This document shows positions 1 through 10,270 of a stretch of DNA of 64,000 nt, one piece after another. Under the pieces are notes generated by a model, which did not search any database, had not been told where the DNA came from, and saw only the letters and a program-made list of their open reading frames with translations. Both the position numbers and the translations under genes were made by a program. Source of the stretch: Mycocentrospora acerina (Eukaryota > Ascomycota > Dothideomycetes > Pleosporales); the NCBI GenBank assembly GCA_022701365.1, contig JAKUHH010000389.1, positions 186,001 to 250,000 on the forward strand. The letters run 5' to 3'. Each line of letters begins with the position of its first letter. The first letter of the stretch is position 1.

Positions 1-75
1 CGGCTGCTACTAGGCCTGCTCGCCGCAAATTACAGCGAGATTGTGGCGCTTGCTAAGCACAACCTAGCGACCTGA
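1..75 (+). CDS. possible C-terminal end of a gene cut by the window edge
   Basis: Frame 1 is open from the first base and ends at TGA 73-75, giving 24 residues that finish NYSEIVALAKHNLAT. The peptide has a plausible amphipathic composition. The following bases fall off into AT-rich non-coding sequence, as expected for a 3' UTR. No domain can be named from so short a piece. An open frame of 24 codons can easily arise by chance, so this is only a candidate. Confidence 0.3.
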   Translation, partial: RLLLGLLAANYSEIVALAKHNLAT

Positions 76-1213
76 TTTTCTTGCTAAGTTTATGAGACGA
101 TTCGTAATTGTAGTCGTTTAGTCTGAGCTATTGTTTAACCCATTGAGCTCTGAATATCCCGTGTCAAATCGATACGAAGCTTTGATGATAGTTGTAGCTT
201 GGATACATATGACTGACCTTGCATCTTCTTATAGGTATTGTGGGTTTCGGTATTGTGTTCCGTCTTCAGTCCGGGTGGTTAGCTACTCCAGGACTAGGAT
301 GAGGGTTGGAATGAGTAGGCCCGAAGTCAGATCTAGGCTTCTTTTCATTGCGCTATGGATCCCTGCTACTTTCGGGCTCTTTAGATATTGTTGCATATTT
401 TGATCGTGAAATTTTGTTCGCTTTAAACTTGGGATCAAGATCCAGATCAGAGACAAGAGAGAGTAGCTTCCGTCGTTGCCGTCAGCACGCTGTAGGATTT
501 GCCACACGATCAAATTACTGCTTGAGGTAATAGTAGGTGTCGGTAACAAATTCGAATGTTTATTTATATTCTTAAATTTCTTCTCTTACTTGATTATTAT
601 TCATGAGTAACGGTATTGAAATAAAGTTCCGAAGAAAAGAAGTTCACAAAACTTGAGCCACTGATGTATATGGGGGGGTATGACGAAGGTTGATGTAGGC
701 AGCATTGAAGGCCACATTGATGGATTCAGAAATGGTTTGTTTAGCAACAAGAGAGGCGGTCAAGTGAAGAGAAGTTCGATCAGATTTTTCTAATAAGCTC
801 TACTTTTTTGTCGCGCCCATCTTTCACTGTTTGCTGCATGAAACACTTGTCACCAGTCACGGACTGTCATGTGAAGCAGCCCCCCCTCCTATTTCCATCT
901 CTCCCCCCGATACTATTACTTCTGATTCGCTGCTGTCTTTCACGCTGTTCTGGGTGTTTTTTTCTGTTTCTTCCTTTCCTGTTCCACCATAGAGCCATAT
1001 CACTACATACATTGTCCACCAATTTTCGACAACCAGCTTTATTTTCTTCATTGTTTTACTCTTGATCGACGCAGAAGTCTCATTACTACAAGTCACAATT
1101 AAGCAATCGATCAGAGTGGCGTCGTGTTCACGTAATCCTACGTCGGTGGATCAGAATCTACCTCATCCGACCCTCACCTCGCCATTTCTCGACAACCATC
1201 AACATCACTCACC
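76..1213. other. intergenic, no gene seen
   Basis: This 1.1-kb AT-leaning stretch has stops in all frames. The short ORFs on both strands overlap one another and have no recognisable composition. The last 200 bp before the ATG at 1214 are C/T-rich, which fits a fungal promoter and 5' leader. Confidence 0.5.
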
Positions 1214-1912
1214 ATGAATTACACAAGAATTATAGATAAACACTTTACTGAAGCTTTCAACGAGGCTAATGCCCACTTCAACGCCGACGAGCTGGACGAG
1301 TGCATCGCTAAGGCTCAGAAGCTCCTTGCCGAACCTGCTATCCCACGGTACCACAAGATGAAGACTCTTGTGCTGCTTGGCGCAACTCTGGGTGATTGGG
1401 GTGAAGCAAATGAATGCTGTATACAGGCAGACGCACTATGGCGAACAACAAGGGCATGGCATCCTAAAGGCGAGAATGCTTTTATCGACGGGTATCTGAT
1501 AGAGATTCGCAAATCACTCGATGAGCTGTCAGTTGTGATAGGTGAAGAGCAGCGGGAATGTTTTGACCTCGAGATGGATGATGACAACGAGGATGATGAC
1601 AGCGAGGATAATGACGACGAGGATGATGACGACGAGGATGACGACGACGAGGATGACGACGACGACGGTGAAGATGAGGACAGGGACGAGGATGAGGACG
1701 AAGAAATGGGAGAGAGCGACTACGGTATGGACGGAGAGGGGGAGGAGATTAAAGAATCAAAGGAAAAGGAGGACAAGGATGAACACGACGATGAACACTT
1801 CCACATCGTCGTGCAGACACCTTCTGAGAACTTGACGAACACAACGGTGACTGCAGATGTAGAAAATGGATTCAACAAGGTACATAGTCTCTACAACTCA
1901 CGACATCTTTAG
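1214..1912 (+). CDS. TPR-like hypothetical protein with long acidic tail
   Basis: This intronless 232-residue ORF has its ATG in a good context (CTCACC before ATG). Residues 1-118 are predicted mostly helical and resemble one or two TPR-like helix pairs (AFNEANAHFNADELDECIAK, then LLGATLGDWGEANECCIQAD). Residues from about 119 to 200 are an almost unbroken Asp/Glu run encoded by GAC/GAG/GAT repeats. Short acidic-tailed TPR-like proteins of this kind recur in Pleosporales genomes (general knowledge, not searched). The function is unknown. The GA-rich codon repeat suggests length polymorphism. A GT at 1880 could be a splice donor, but no good acceptor follows, so I kept the simple ORF. Confidence 0.7.
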   Translation: MNYTRIIDKHFTEAFNEANAHFNADELDECIAKAQKLLAEPAIPRYHKMKTLVLLGATLGDWGEANECCIQADALWRTTRAWHPKGENAFIDGYLIEIRKSLDELSVVIGEEQRECFDLEMDDDNEDDDSEDNDDEDDDDEDDDDEDDDDDGEDEDRDEDEDEEMGESDYGMDGEGEEIKESKEKEDKDEHDDEHFHIVVQTPSENLTNTTVTADVENGFNKVHSLYNSRHL

Positions 1913-2020
1913 CTTAAGCCGTACCACAGTTAACCCTAAACATCAACCCTGCTTCTCCAAGCATCAACTGTGACAACACCCGGGATCCCTTTCGGGCAAC
2001 CTCCCCCAAACTCACCAGCC

Positions 2021-2265
2021 ATGATGTCCCAAAACTGTGAGTAACCAACTTGCTGATATGTATTCCGCCAAAATGTACTTACAGTCTTCAAAATAGGGTG
2101 GAATCGCCCCGCGCAGCCTCAAGTCTCGACTGAAGATCGTCCTCAGCACTTGGCCGCACTGCAACGCGCTATGGCGCCGAAATGTAAGATCTTGGAATAA
2201 CGTGAGCGCGCAAGTATGTTGATATTCATTCAATAGGGTGTGAGTCTCAGGCGAAGAAGGAGTGA
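2021..2265 (+). CDS. 47-residue spliced hypothetical microprotein
   Basis: Three exons (2021-2036, 2085-2183, 2237-2265) join in frame to 144 nt. Both introns are canonical: gtgagt...acag (48 bp) and gtaaga...atag (53 bp). The product begins MMSQNFFKIGWNRPAQPQ, continues VSTEDRPQHLAALQRAMAPK and ends WCESQAKKE. It is a small, basic, soluble-looking peptide with no signal peptide or membrane segment. A second in-frame ATG follows immediately at 2024. Two consensus introns of normal size that both preserve the frame are unlikely by chance, so I think the gene is real although no exon exceeds 100 bp. I do not recognise the family. Confidence 0.55.
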
Positions 2266-2698
2266 CACGAGGGAGGATGCTTGCATACGCAGCCTAAGGA
2301 TGTCTAGAAAGGACCACACAATGCAGGTGGTCATTTCTGTTGGTTGGCAGAAAAAAGAGGAAATAGCACAGGAGAAGCATATTCGAGAAGTCTTGTTCTT
2401 GGAGAGGAGAAAGGTGTAGACATTGAGGCTTAGCTTTTCATTTTGACAGAGCTGTAAAGATGAATGTGCGAAATACGACAGAGATAGTGACTTCTACATG
2501 AATGGTTGGTTGTCATTGGCCAAGCGAAGTATGACGATGAAGGGGTTAGGTAGTGATGGCGGTGCGTATACCTATCAGCGCAGCACAAAGTCTACAGCAT
2601 AAGCAGGCGGGACGAGGAAGGCACGCACAGCATGCATTGAATCTCTGTATATGGCCACCCTTCTCACTCTTCACATGATCCACCCTCCGACTGCGAAC
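2266..2698. other. intergenic between convergent genes
   Basis: The interval lies between the 3' ends of the small + strand gene and the - strand MATE gene. No ORF or repeat of note is seen. It probably holds the two 3' UTRs. Confidence 0.5.
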
Positions 2699-5007
2699 TT
2701 AATTTGCCGCATTCCTGATCTTTGCTGCCTCTACCGCCCTCTCCCAGCTCGTCCTGTAAATGAATATACTCTCGATGAGTGCAACAACACCCAGTGCAAC
2801 AGCAGGTCCCTGTACTGATATCAGCATAATTCACATCTCCAACGTTAAAGAGTACGTACGATCCAAAGCCCGTACAGTCCCCATCCAGCACCGAAGCCAG
2901 TGCCGAAACTGATTGGAAGACCGACAACGTAGTACGCGAACAACCCAACGTATCCACCAATTTCCTGACGCCCCAGACCACGCAAAATGCCGTTGCAGTT
3001 CGCTGCTATCGCGTCAAAGACCTGAAACATGGCGCAGAGAGGGAGAAGATCTGCGACCAGCCTGTTAACATCAGGGTCTGGCGTGAATAGTTTGGGAATC
3101 TGTTCGCGGAGTAGAGACAAAAGCAGCAGGTTGAGGATGCCGACTGCGACAGCAGCTACAGCGGCAACCTTTGCGGCTGTTTTCGCAGGCAGAGCGAGTG
3201 TGGCGCCGATAAGATTTGCAATGCGTGTCGACGCTGCAACACTGATCGGGAAAGGGATCTGGAAGGTCAGGCCTGTGATGCTTCCGAGCACGGACTGAGC
3301 AGCCAATTCGGTGGTGCCAAGCCAGCTGGAGCTTAGAGTTAGGATCTCAAAGGCCATGAATTCCGCGAGACTACGAAACGTCATTAGCCTATTAATCTGG
3401 AGAATGGGGAGAGGGGATAATTCATACACCATGATGAGTCCTGGGAGAGCTAGTTTGATCATGGGCGCCCAATTCCTCAGCGCTCGTCGATCAAATCCGC
3501 CCCAACATTGGTATCCATCTATGAATCTGACATAGAGGAAGAGCAACAGTGGGAGTACGTTCTCGGTGATGGAAACGGCAATTGGCGCGCCAATGAAACC
3601 CCACCCCAAGTGCCACACAAACAGCCAATTCAGAAACGCGTTCAGCGGCGCGCAAATGAGTAGAATGTACATGGTTGCACTAAACAACCCTTGTGCTTGT
3701 ACGTATCGTTTGCCGGCCTCGAATGCGGCGTACCCAGGAGCACCAAAAATCAAAATCCGCAGGTATAGGCCTGCTAGGCGGGCAGTTTCTTGCTCAGGAA
3801 CAATAAGGGAAATGAGCTGGGCACCAAAAGCCCAGATAATTGATATGGGTATTGTGATCAAAAGAAGAAAGTAAAGCATGCGTTGCAGTTGGAGACCGAC
3901 AAGGTGTGGCCGTCCAGAACCGTAAGCCTGGGCACAGAGAGTGTCTAGAGAGGTTGCTAGTCCTTGATACACCGCATAACCAGTGATTGAGGCCGTCATA
4001 CTTTTTAAGGTCAGTGGGTCTACGATATCTCAGTCTATACTGACTCACCTAGCCAAGCTCACAGCTCCCAGCTCCGTCTTCCCAATGTGCCCTACGGTAA
4101 AGATACTTGCAACCGGCAAACTGTACTGTAGAACAAATGTCAAGATCATCGGTGCCGAGCTCTTCATTAGTACCTTTGCCTCTCGCTGCCAAGTCGTGTT
4201 GATCTTGCCCGCTGCAACAGCTTCATTCCAGGTCTGATTGATTGTTTTGGGGGTATCAAGACCGCCATATGGACTGTCAGGCGCTCCCAGCAAGGCCGAC
4301 TGTTCAGATGGTTCCGAGTCGACTGCCGATTCCTCATCCGGTGAGCTGCGAGTTTTTCGCAGGGCGGGGAAAGGTATCCTCGGGCGTGGGAAAGACGCGC
4401 TTCCTGAGCGAGGGTGCTTTGGCGGAAGCAGATTGTTGTCGCGGAGCAAACTCCGCTCTTCATCCCTCACGGCTTCTCTTTCTTTTTTGGATAGATAGCT
4501 GTGTTTTTTCGCCGACGTAGACAGATAGCTTCGCTCTGGCACGCTGGAAGGCCCAAACGCTGTTGATCGGGCGCCGGGATTCACGTAGGACGGCCGACGA
4601 TAAGAATTTATCATGGAATACTGGCGAACCGTGGATGATCCGGATGAATCACCGTCGTCGTCATCGTCATCTTCTGATTCCGAGTTGTCTTCTTCCAGAT
4701 CCCGAGCAATCGACTCTCCGGCAATGTCTGCTGTTTGGTTGAAGCCACCCTCTATCTGAGCTGCAACATCATTTGCAAAGTCGTGGATGGCATGATTCAC
4801 ATGCGTTGCCGATGGCGGGGCCATTGTTTCTGCAGCTTCCAAACTGTGGCCTGGGAGTCCCTCTTCTTCCAACGTCGCGCCCGCGGTTGTTCGAGTGAGC
4901 AAGCAAGAAAATCCTGGAATTAATAGGAAGGGCCGGGCAAATGCAAGCTTTAAACAAATAGTGGAGCTGACTGGGCTCGTTCGCATTAGCTGGCCCGCGC
5001 CGACCAA
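2699..5007 (-). CDS. MATE family multidrug/toxin extrusion transporter
   Basis: Three exons (5007-4049, 4000-2860, 2809-2699), with introns of 48 and 50 bp, encode 736 residues. After a soluble N-terminal region of about 250 residues (Ser-rich, with an Asp/Glu cluster near residues 105-120) come about 12 hydrophobic helices with MATE hallmarks. These include APMILTFVLQYSLPVASIF in helix 1, LDTLCAQAYGSGRPHLVG after helix 2, and the repeat signature in the second half (AAQSVLGSITGLTFQIPF). The family exports organic cations and drugs by H+ or Na+ antiport; fungal members usually sit in the plasma or vacuolar membrane. The first 61 codons look less protein-like, so translation may instead start at the Met at 4824 (MAPPSATHV). 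The last exon supplies the final helix end and a charged tail ending AAKIRNAAN. Confidence 0.9.
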
Positions 5008-5532
5008 TCCGGCAGCTCTAAGCGGCGCAACACTATGATCATCAGCCTAGCGCACGCCCTTTGCGAGTCGAGTCGAGTCGAGAAGAGGACATAACACGAC
5101 TGTGCCGCTGTACTCGCTGCTTCGTGTTGGTGAGTCAACTTCAGGGCGTACGGGCATGCATCATGCGGGGAGGCCGGCCTTATTGGGCGAGCAGCAATTG
5201 TGCGTCATCTTTGACGATGACTGTTTTGCCTTGATCATTGAAGATTGTCGAAGTTGTGGGGTTCAGTGGCGATTGGAAGTTGAGGTCAGCATGAGTTTGA
5301 TGGTTGAGTGAGAAAGGGAGCTGCGAGAACCACAAAGTAGGTTGGAGGTCAGGCTCGGCGTCTCGAGAAGGGTTTAGCCTGCTGTTCTTTTTCACCCAAC
5401 GCAGCATTCGCTTCTGTTTTCTGTATTTCATAGAAGCCAACTGATCCGCTCTCAATCACAAATCTATAAAAGAACAGGTTATTTCACGACGGGGTTCAGG
5501 CTCGCCTTGCGCGACATGGAAAATGTATTCGT
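5008..5532. other. intergenic: MATE promoter and PQ-loop 3' flank
   Basis: This 525-bp stretch has a gtcga tandem at 5066-5082 and no convincing coding sequence. Confidence 0.45.
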
Positions 5533-6530
5533 CTAGCTCTCATCGTTTCGCTCATTCGCAAGCAGGGGCGTTCGTTCACTACCCACTGTAACCCCATTTC
5601 CGACAGCATCGTGATCGATTCTCTTCAACTCTTGCTTGTCTCGCCATAAGAACCACAAACTCAGCCCGAGGAGACAACCCTGCAGACATCCAGTCAATAT
5701 AAACAAGCCCCACGCGCTCCAACCCCCAGGTCCCAGCCTCGCCGCCAGACTTGCTGCAAAGATAAAGCTGCCGGGCGTTTGCAGGCACATCATGGGCACG
5801 CTCAAGCTGCCTGTCTCCTGCAGCTTCCAGGTGGTCATTATTTGCGGTATGTACTGGACGGCGGCGAGTGTGGTGCCTAGAAGACCGAGGAAGTTTGCCC
5901 ATGCGCGTGCGTGGGAGGGTAGGGCATAGACGAAGACGATGGAGCCGAGGAGCGCGACGACGAAGAAGATGAGGGACAGGGCGAGGACGAGAACAGCCTC
6001 TTTCCAAGTGGGGAGGCTATGGGGGGAGTTTTCTTCAGAAGGTTGGGGGTTGCGAGGGAAGAAGATTAGGAAGAGGAGCATGCTGCGCAGTGTGAGTATG
6101 TCTTCTCGTCAGGGGGCAGCGTGGAGAAGGGATGCATGTACATGAAGAAGAAACACGTCCACTGGACACCAATCTGAGCAATGCCCAGCAATGCAGCCAC
6201 GCAGGGAAACCTTCCAATCGTGCTGCAGCATGCCATGTCCTGTGTGCTCTCAGGCAGCGTCAGGATGTTGGCGATGCTTGCTGTGCCCGACACGGTGCCA
6301 AGGAGGACAAACAACGGACTCAGGCCGCGGGACGAGCGTCGTGAGATGATTTTGTAGTGTTGTGGGAGATATGAGACGAGGATGCCGACGACGAGGAAGC
6401 TGGGGTGCAGGGCGCATGGCGGTTAGCAGTGCACAGCTGCCTCGACGCGTGGTGCGGCTTACATGGAGACGGCGAAGTTGGCCAGGTCTGGATGGGCCAG
6501 CTCGCGGCATCGTGCATTGCCCTGGGACAT
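5533..6530 (-). CDS. PQ-loop repeat membrane protein
   Basis: Three exons (6530-6463, 6399-6142, 6082-5533) with introns of 63 and 59 bp encode 291 residues. Two PQ-loop motifs are visible: LVSYLPQHYKIISRRSS in exon 2 and AAVQYIPQIMTTWKLQETGS in exon 3. Each starts a three-helix bundle, giving the seven-helix layout of the PQ-loop/SWEET/MtN3 clan. Members move cationic amino acids, cystine or sugars, often across vacuolar/lysosomal or Golgi membranes; the substrate cannot be read from the sequence. The tail ends in a charged segment with a dileucine-like ERTPLL. The frame is open upstream of the chosen ATG, so an earlier start is possible. The gene is head-to-head with PEX12, with 323 bp between the two ATGs. 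Confidence 0.88.
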
Positions 6531-6853
6531 GGTGGCTGTGGATGTTGGGCGTGTGTTGGGCGTGTGGTGTAGCGAGGTTGGAGGAGTCGTGGCCGCTGTC
6601 ATGGCCAGCATCATCATCCACGGCATCATCCTCGACCGCTGGACGGAGCTGGAGCTGGAGCTGGGGCGTGTGACGTGCATGCGACGCGACGCGGCAGGTG
6701 CAGCCGACCATCTCGCGTTCCGAGCAGCAGCCTCGGCCCATGGCCTGCGGTGTGTCGCGCATCGCATGCCATGCACACCCACACGCTCCCCTCGACACCT
6801 CGACACCCAGACATCCCCAACACGCAAAGGCCCCATCGCCCCCCAACCCGGCC
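6531..6853. promoter_or_regulatory. divergent promoter, PQ-loop gene / PEX12
   Basis: These 323 bp separate two oppositely oriented start codons, so both core promoters must lie here or overlap the 5' leaders. The interval is GC-rich with CAC/CATCAT repeats. No specific factor site is assigned. Confidence 0.5.
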
Positions 6854-8245
6854 ATGGAGTTCCTTCCCACGCTCCAGCATGGCATCGACGACCTGAAGCC
6901 CTCCCTCTTCGAACTCCTCTCCGAGCAGCAACTCGCCTCGCTGCTGCCCCCATCGCTGCGCTACCTCCTCGCCGTCTCCACCCACCGCTACCCGCGCTAC
7001 CTGCTGCCCGTCCTCAACTCGTTCGATGAAGTCTACGCGCTGCTCTCGCTGCTGGTCGAGCGCCACTTCCTGCGCACATATGGCGGCTCCTTCACCGAGA
7101 ACTTCTACAACATGAAGCGCGCCCGTGTGCTGCGCGTAAAGGGGGGCGAGATACCGCGCGCACAGCTCGGCGCGAGCGAGAGCGTGCGCGAGGCAGTGCA
7201 GCTGGGGAGTGGAGACATATGGAAGAACCTCGCCGTCTTGGTCGGGCTGCCGTGGCTGAAGAGGAAGTTTGACGAGGGATACGACGTACACGCTGCACAT
7301 GCGAATCTCCTGGGGCCGGGGTACAATCGCGAGAGAGACGGGCTGCGCGCAGGAGCCGGGCTCAAAGAGAGGCTGATGTTTTATTACAAGTGGTTTCTGC
7401 GGAACGTGTACCCGAGTGTGAATGCGGCCTATTACTTCTCGCTGCTGGTCTTCAACATGGCCTATCTCTTCGACAGCACAAAGTACCACTCGCCATTCCT
7501 CTGGATGATTGGGACACGGATACGCAGACTGGGCGATGCCGACCACAGGGCCATCGCACTCGCCAGTGCGCCACGAAAAGCTGGACCTGCTCGACCAGGC
7601 GAAGGCGGCTCCATCTTCTCGCCCCGGAATCTCGCAAGAAGCGTGCAACCACGACTGCTAAGCTCACTGAAGATTCTCCTCCCAACCAGCATCTTCGCAC
7701 TCAAGTTTCTCGAGTGGTGGCATGCATCAGACTTTGCGCGCCAACTATCGCGGAAAGCAGCCGAGAATATTGAGCTTCCTCCACCAATTCTTCCATCTCT
7801 CCCGCCTTCTGCTAAGAAGCTAGCCAACGCGAAGCAACAAAACAATTCATCTGAAAAGCCAAATTCCAAGCCCAAAAGCATCGACCCACCAATATCCTCC
7901 TCAACTCTCCTTCCTATTCTCACCGTCCCCTCACCACCCTCTTCACAACTCTGCCCCATTTGTGTAACAATCATTACAACACCCACAGCCTCACCAACTG
8001 GGTTTGTGTACTGCTATACATGCATACACCGTTGGGTAGAAGGCACGCATGATCGACAAGTCGCTTTCATGGAAGGTGCAGCAGGGTTTAAGAAAGCAGA
8101 TGACGGCGAGGAAGTTGAAGACGAGGGTTGGGGTACAGAAGAAGGAAGCCGGGAAGGGCGGTGGGAGAGTGGAAAGGGAAGAGATGCTGTGACAGGACGG
8201 AGAGTGCTCGGTGGGACCGAAGGACTGAGAAGGGTTGTTGTTTAA
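6854..8245 (+). CDS. PEX12: peroxisome assembly protein 12 (peroxin-12, RING E3 subunit)
   Basis: This intronless gene encodes 463 residues from the Met of MEFLPTLQHGIDDLKPSLFE. The N-terminal Pex2/Pex12 domain (about residues 1-310) contains the family signature FYYKWFLRNVYPSVNAAYY. The C-terminal RING starts at CPIC (Cys367, Cys370) and YCYTC (Cys387, Cys390) and ends in VTGRRVLGGTEGLRRVVV. With Pex2 and Pex10, Pex12 forms the peroxisomal ubiquitin ligase that mono- or poly-ubiquitinates the PTS1 receptor Pex5 for recycling. The position where the family usually has a Cys just before the P/A-VTG motif is Asp444 here, so the last zinc ligand is missing. The RING also holds a long acidic insert between the Cys pairs and that motif. 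The open frame upstream of 6854 is not used by homology. Confidence 0.93.
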   Translation: MEFLPTLQHGIDDLKPSLFELLSEQQLASLLPPSLRYLLAVSTHRYPRYLLPVLNSFDEVYALLSLLVERHFLRTYGGSFTENFYNMKRARVLRVKGGEIPRAQLGASESVREAVQLGSGDIWKNLAVLVGLPWLKRKFDEGYDVHAAHANLLGPGYNRERDGLRAGAGLKERLMFYYKWFLRNVYPSVNAAYYFSLLVFNMAYLFDSTKYHSPFLWMIGTRIRRLGDADHRAIALASAPRKAGPARPGEGGSIFSPRNLARSVQPRLLSSLKILLPTSIFALKFLEWWHASDFARQLSRKAAENIELPPPILPSLPPSAKKLANAKQQNNSSEKPNSKPKSIDPPISSSTLLPILTVPSPPSSQLCPICVTIITTPTASPTGFVYCYTCIHRWVEGTHDRQVAFMEGAAGFKKADDGEEVEDEGWGTEEGSREGRWESGKGRDAVTGRRVLGGTEGLRRVVV

Positions 8246-8299
8246 GCAATCGCTATGTAATATCATGATTTGTATAACGGCTTCAACCTACAAGCTTAT

Positions 8300-8342
<43 letters not shown>

Positions 8343-9380
8343 AATCACTCTTGGCACGAACCTTGCTTGGTGCTCTTCACCATGTCTCAAGACAAACCTC
8401 CCACAAAATAACCATATAATAATTCCACATCACTCTTGCCAAAAGCGCCTTCTCCACAGCCCTGCTATAGAAATACAAAACATCAGACTTAATTCCCTGC
8501 TCGTCTCAAGAAAACAAAGTATTCGTCAGCCCTCCCTCAAAAATAACTAATCCCCCCTAGCCATCGTTGTCCCCCTCAAGCCGTCGCTTCGTACGCCCCA
8601 CCGTAGTACAATACAACACGCTTAAACAGCACAGTTCCACACAACATTTCACAAACATCTTGATTCGCAGGCTTATTTCAGAATCCTCGTGAATGCCGTG
8701 TTCTCCAAGTTGTGCATTTGGTCGCTTCTTCTCTAAGCAGATTGGGTGGTTCTGACCTGGCTGATTAGTTAGTTAGTTGCGAGTGCAAGCCTGTGTAACA
8801 CGACTTTAGAGAAGATGGAGAGAAACTAGCGCTGTGTGTATGTATGTATGGTTGGCTATTCAATGGCCACGTCGATCTCAAGATGAACTATTTTGTTTTG
8901 CGCTGTTTGCAATGACTTGAATAGTAAATAGCAGGTTGTTAGTTAATCTGCGTTGCGCCAAGGTGGGCTTCGGGAGTATCCGTCGTTGCGTGGGTTTGCA
9001 CGAGGGGGACAGTTTCAAGTGACGAACATGATTGTTCGGTATTTCCTCAAGGATGATGAATATACCGCTTTTTTCTCCCGAGTCAAGAGTAAAGTCCCTC
9101 AAAAGTGCAGGTATCTATTGAATGGGACGGGGTTTATTGATCTCTCTCTTTCTCTCTCTCCCCCCTCTCCCCCCCGTCCCGTCCGATCGCGCAGCTCCAT
9201 CTCTGGAAACAATGTCGTCATCTACATACATGACAGCATCACCAGCAACGAAAGATTATAGCTCCACCCACTCGATTCTCCCCTATTAACCCCGTCTGCT
9301 CACGTTCAAAAGCCCATTACAAAATAGCAATCATAGCTTCAAGATCAGCATCCCATCGCCTCACGCGTCTTCTACGCACC
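8246..9380. other. intergenic with simple repeats
   Basis: This 1.1-kb stretch lies between PEX12 and the next + strand gene. It contains a perfect (AG)n run at about 8303-8340 and a C/T-rich tract at about 9141-9180, the latter typical of fungal promoters. No coding signal is seen. Confidence 0.5.
8303..8340. repeat. (AG)19 microsatellite
   Basis: An uninterrupted AG dinucleotide run just 3' of PEX12. It would be a length-polymorphic marker. Confidence 0.95.
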
Positions 9381-10270
9381 ATGTCGTCGACCGCACCAAC
9401 ACCGGCAACCCTGCCACAAGCGCCATGGAAAAAGGCCTTTAACGAGCAAATTTCCCAGATGAAGTCCCCCGAGTTCTGTCTCGGCACGCTCGACTCTGCG
9501 CCTGCAGGGTCTCCCACGCCATATGTGCCCCGGGTGCGCTTCTGCATCTTCCGCGGCTTCTGGGCCGAGCTGCCTGAAAACAAGCGCAACGATGCGGAGC
9601 GCAACGCCAAGGTGTACGAGAGCGATTGCCCGACATTCACAACGGATGTGCGCATGGAGAAGGTGGGACAGATTTTTGCGACGAGTGCGGGGCATGCGGA
9701 GAGCAAGGAGCAGACTCAGGGTAGTGGAGGGGGAGGTCCCGTGGAGGCTGTGTGGTGGGCTGTCGACAGCGCGACGCAGTGGCGGGTCAAGGGGCGGGCA
9801 TATGTCATTGCTGAGGATATTGAGGGAGATGAGGAGAGCAGCGGTGTGAGGACGGTCAAGAGCGAGGTGGGAAAGAGGATGAGGGTGCTGGATGAGGAGG
9901 GCAAGGAGAGCTGGAGCTGGAACAGGGAGCTCACGGCCACCTTTGGCAATCAGTCTCCTGGTATTAAAGGTAATGCAATCTCCACGCTTGCGGTGGAAAT
10001 TGATCTGTTCTGACAAGTCTAGGCTCATTCAAGAATCCTCCTCCTGGCAAACCCACGACTGAGTCCTACGATGACAAGAACCTTAAGCTTGGCAGCAAAG
10101 CAGAAGACTTGCACGACTCGGTTGCACGCAAGAACTTCCGTGTCGTTGTTATCGTACCGGACTCTGTCGAGCAGACTGATCTGAGCGACCCGGAAAAGGG
10201 TCGGAGATACAGGTACACCTTTGATCAAAGTGCGGAGTCGGGCTGGAAGACAGAGGAGCTATGGCCATAG
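9381..10270 (+). CDS. PNPOx-like flavoprotein (Alr4036-type FMN-binding split barrel)
   Basis: Exons 9381-9969 and 10023-10270 (53-bp intron) encode 278 residues. The N-terminal pattern APWKKAFNEQI, then TPYVPRVRFCIFRGFW, and TFTTDVRMEKVGQI followed by VEAVWWAVDSATQWRVKGRAY match the pyridoxamine 5'-phosphate oxidase-related family seen in fungi and cyanobacteria (Pfam family as I recall it, not searched). The family binds FMN or similar flavins in a split beta-barrel, and the substrate of fungal members is unknown. The C-terminus has the conserved FRVVVIVPDSVEQ and ends in SGWKTEELWP. It is probably cytosolic, as no targeting signal is seen. Confidence 0.85.

Noticed and set aside
1880..1912. 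Possible intron at the end of the acidic TPR-like gene
   Set aside because: The GT...TAG interval would be only 33 bp, too short for a fungal intron, and would add just a few residues before a stop.
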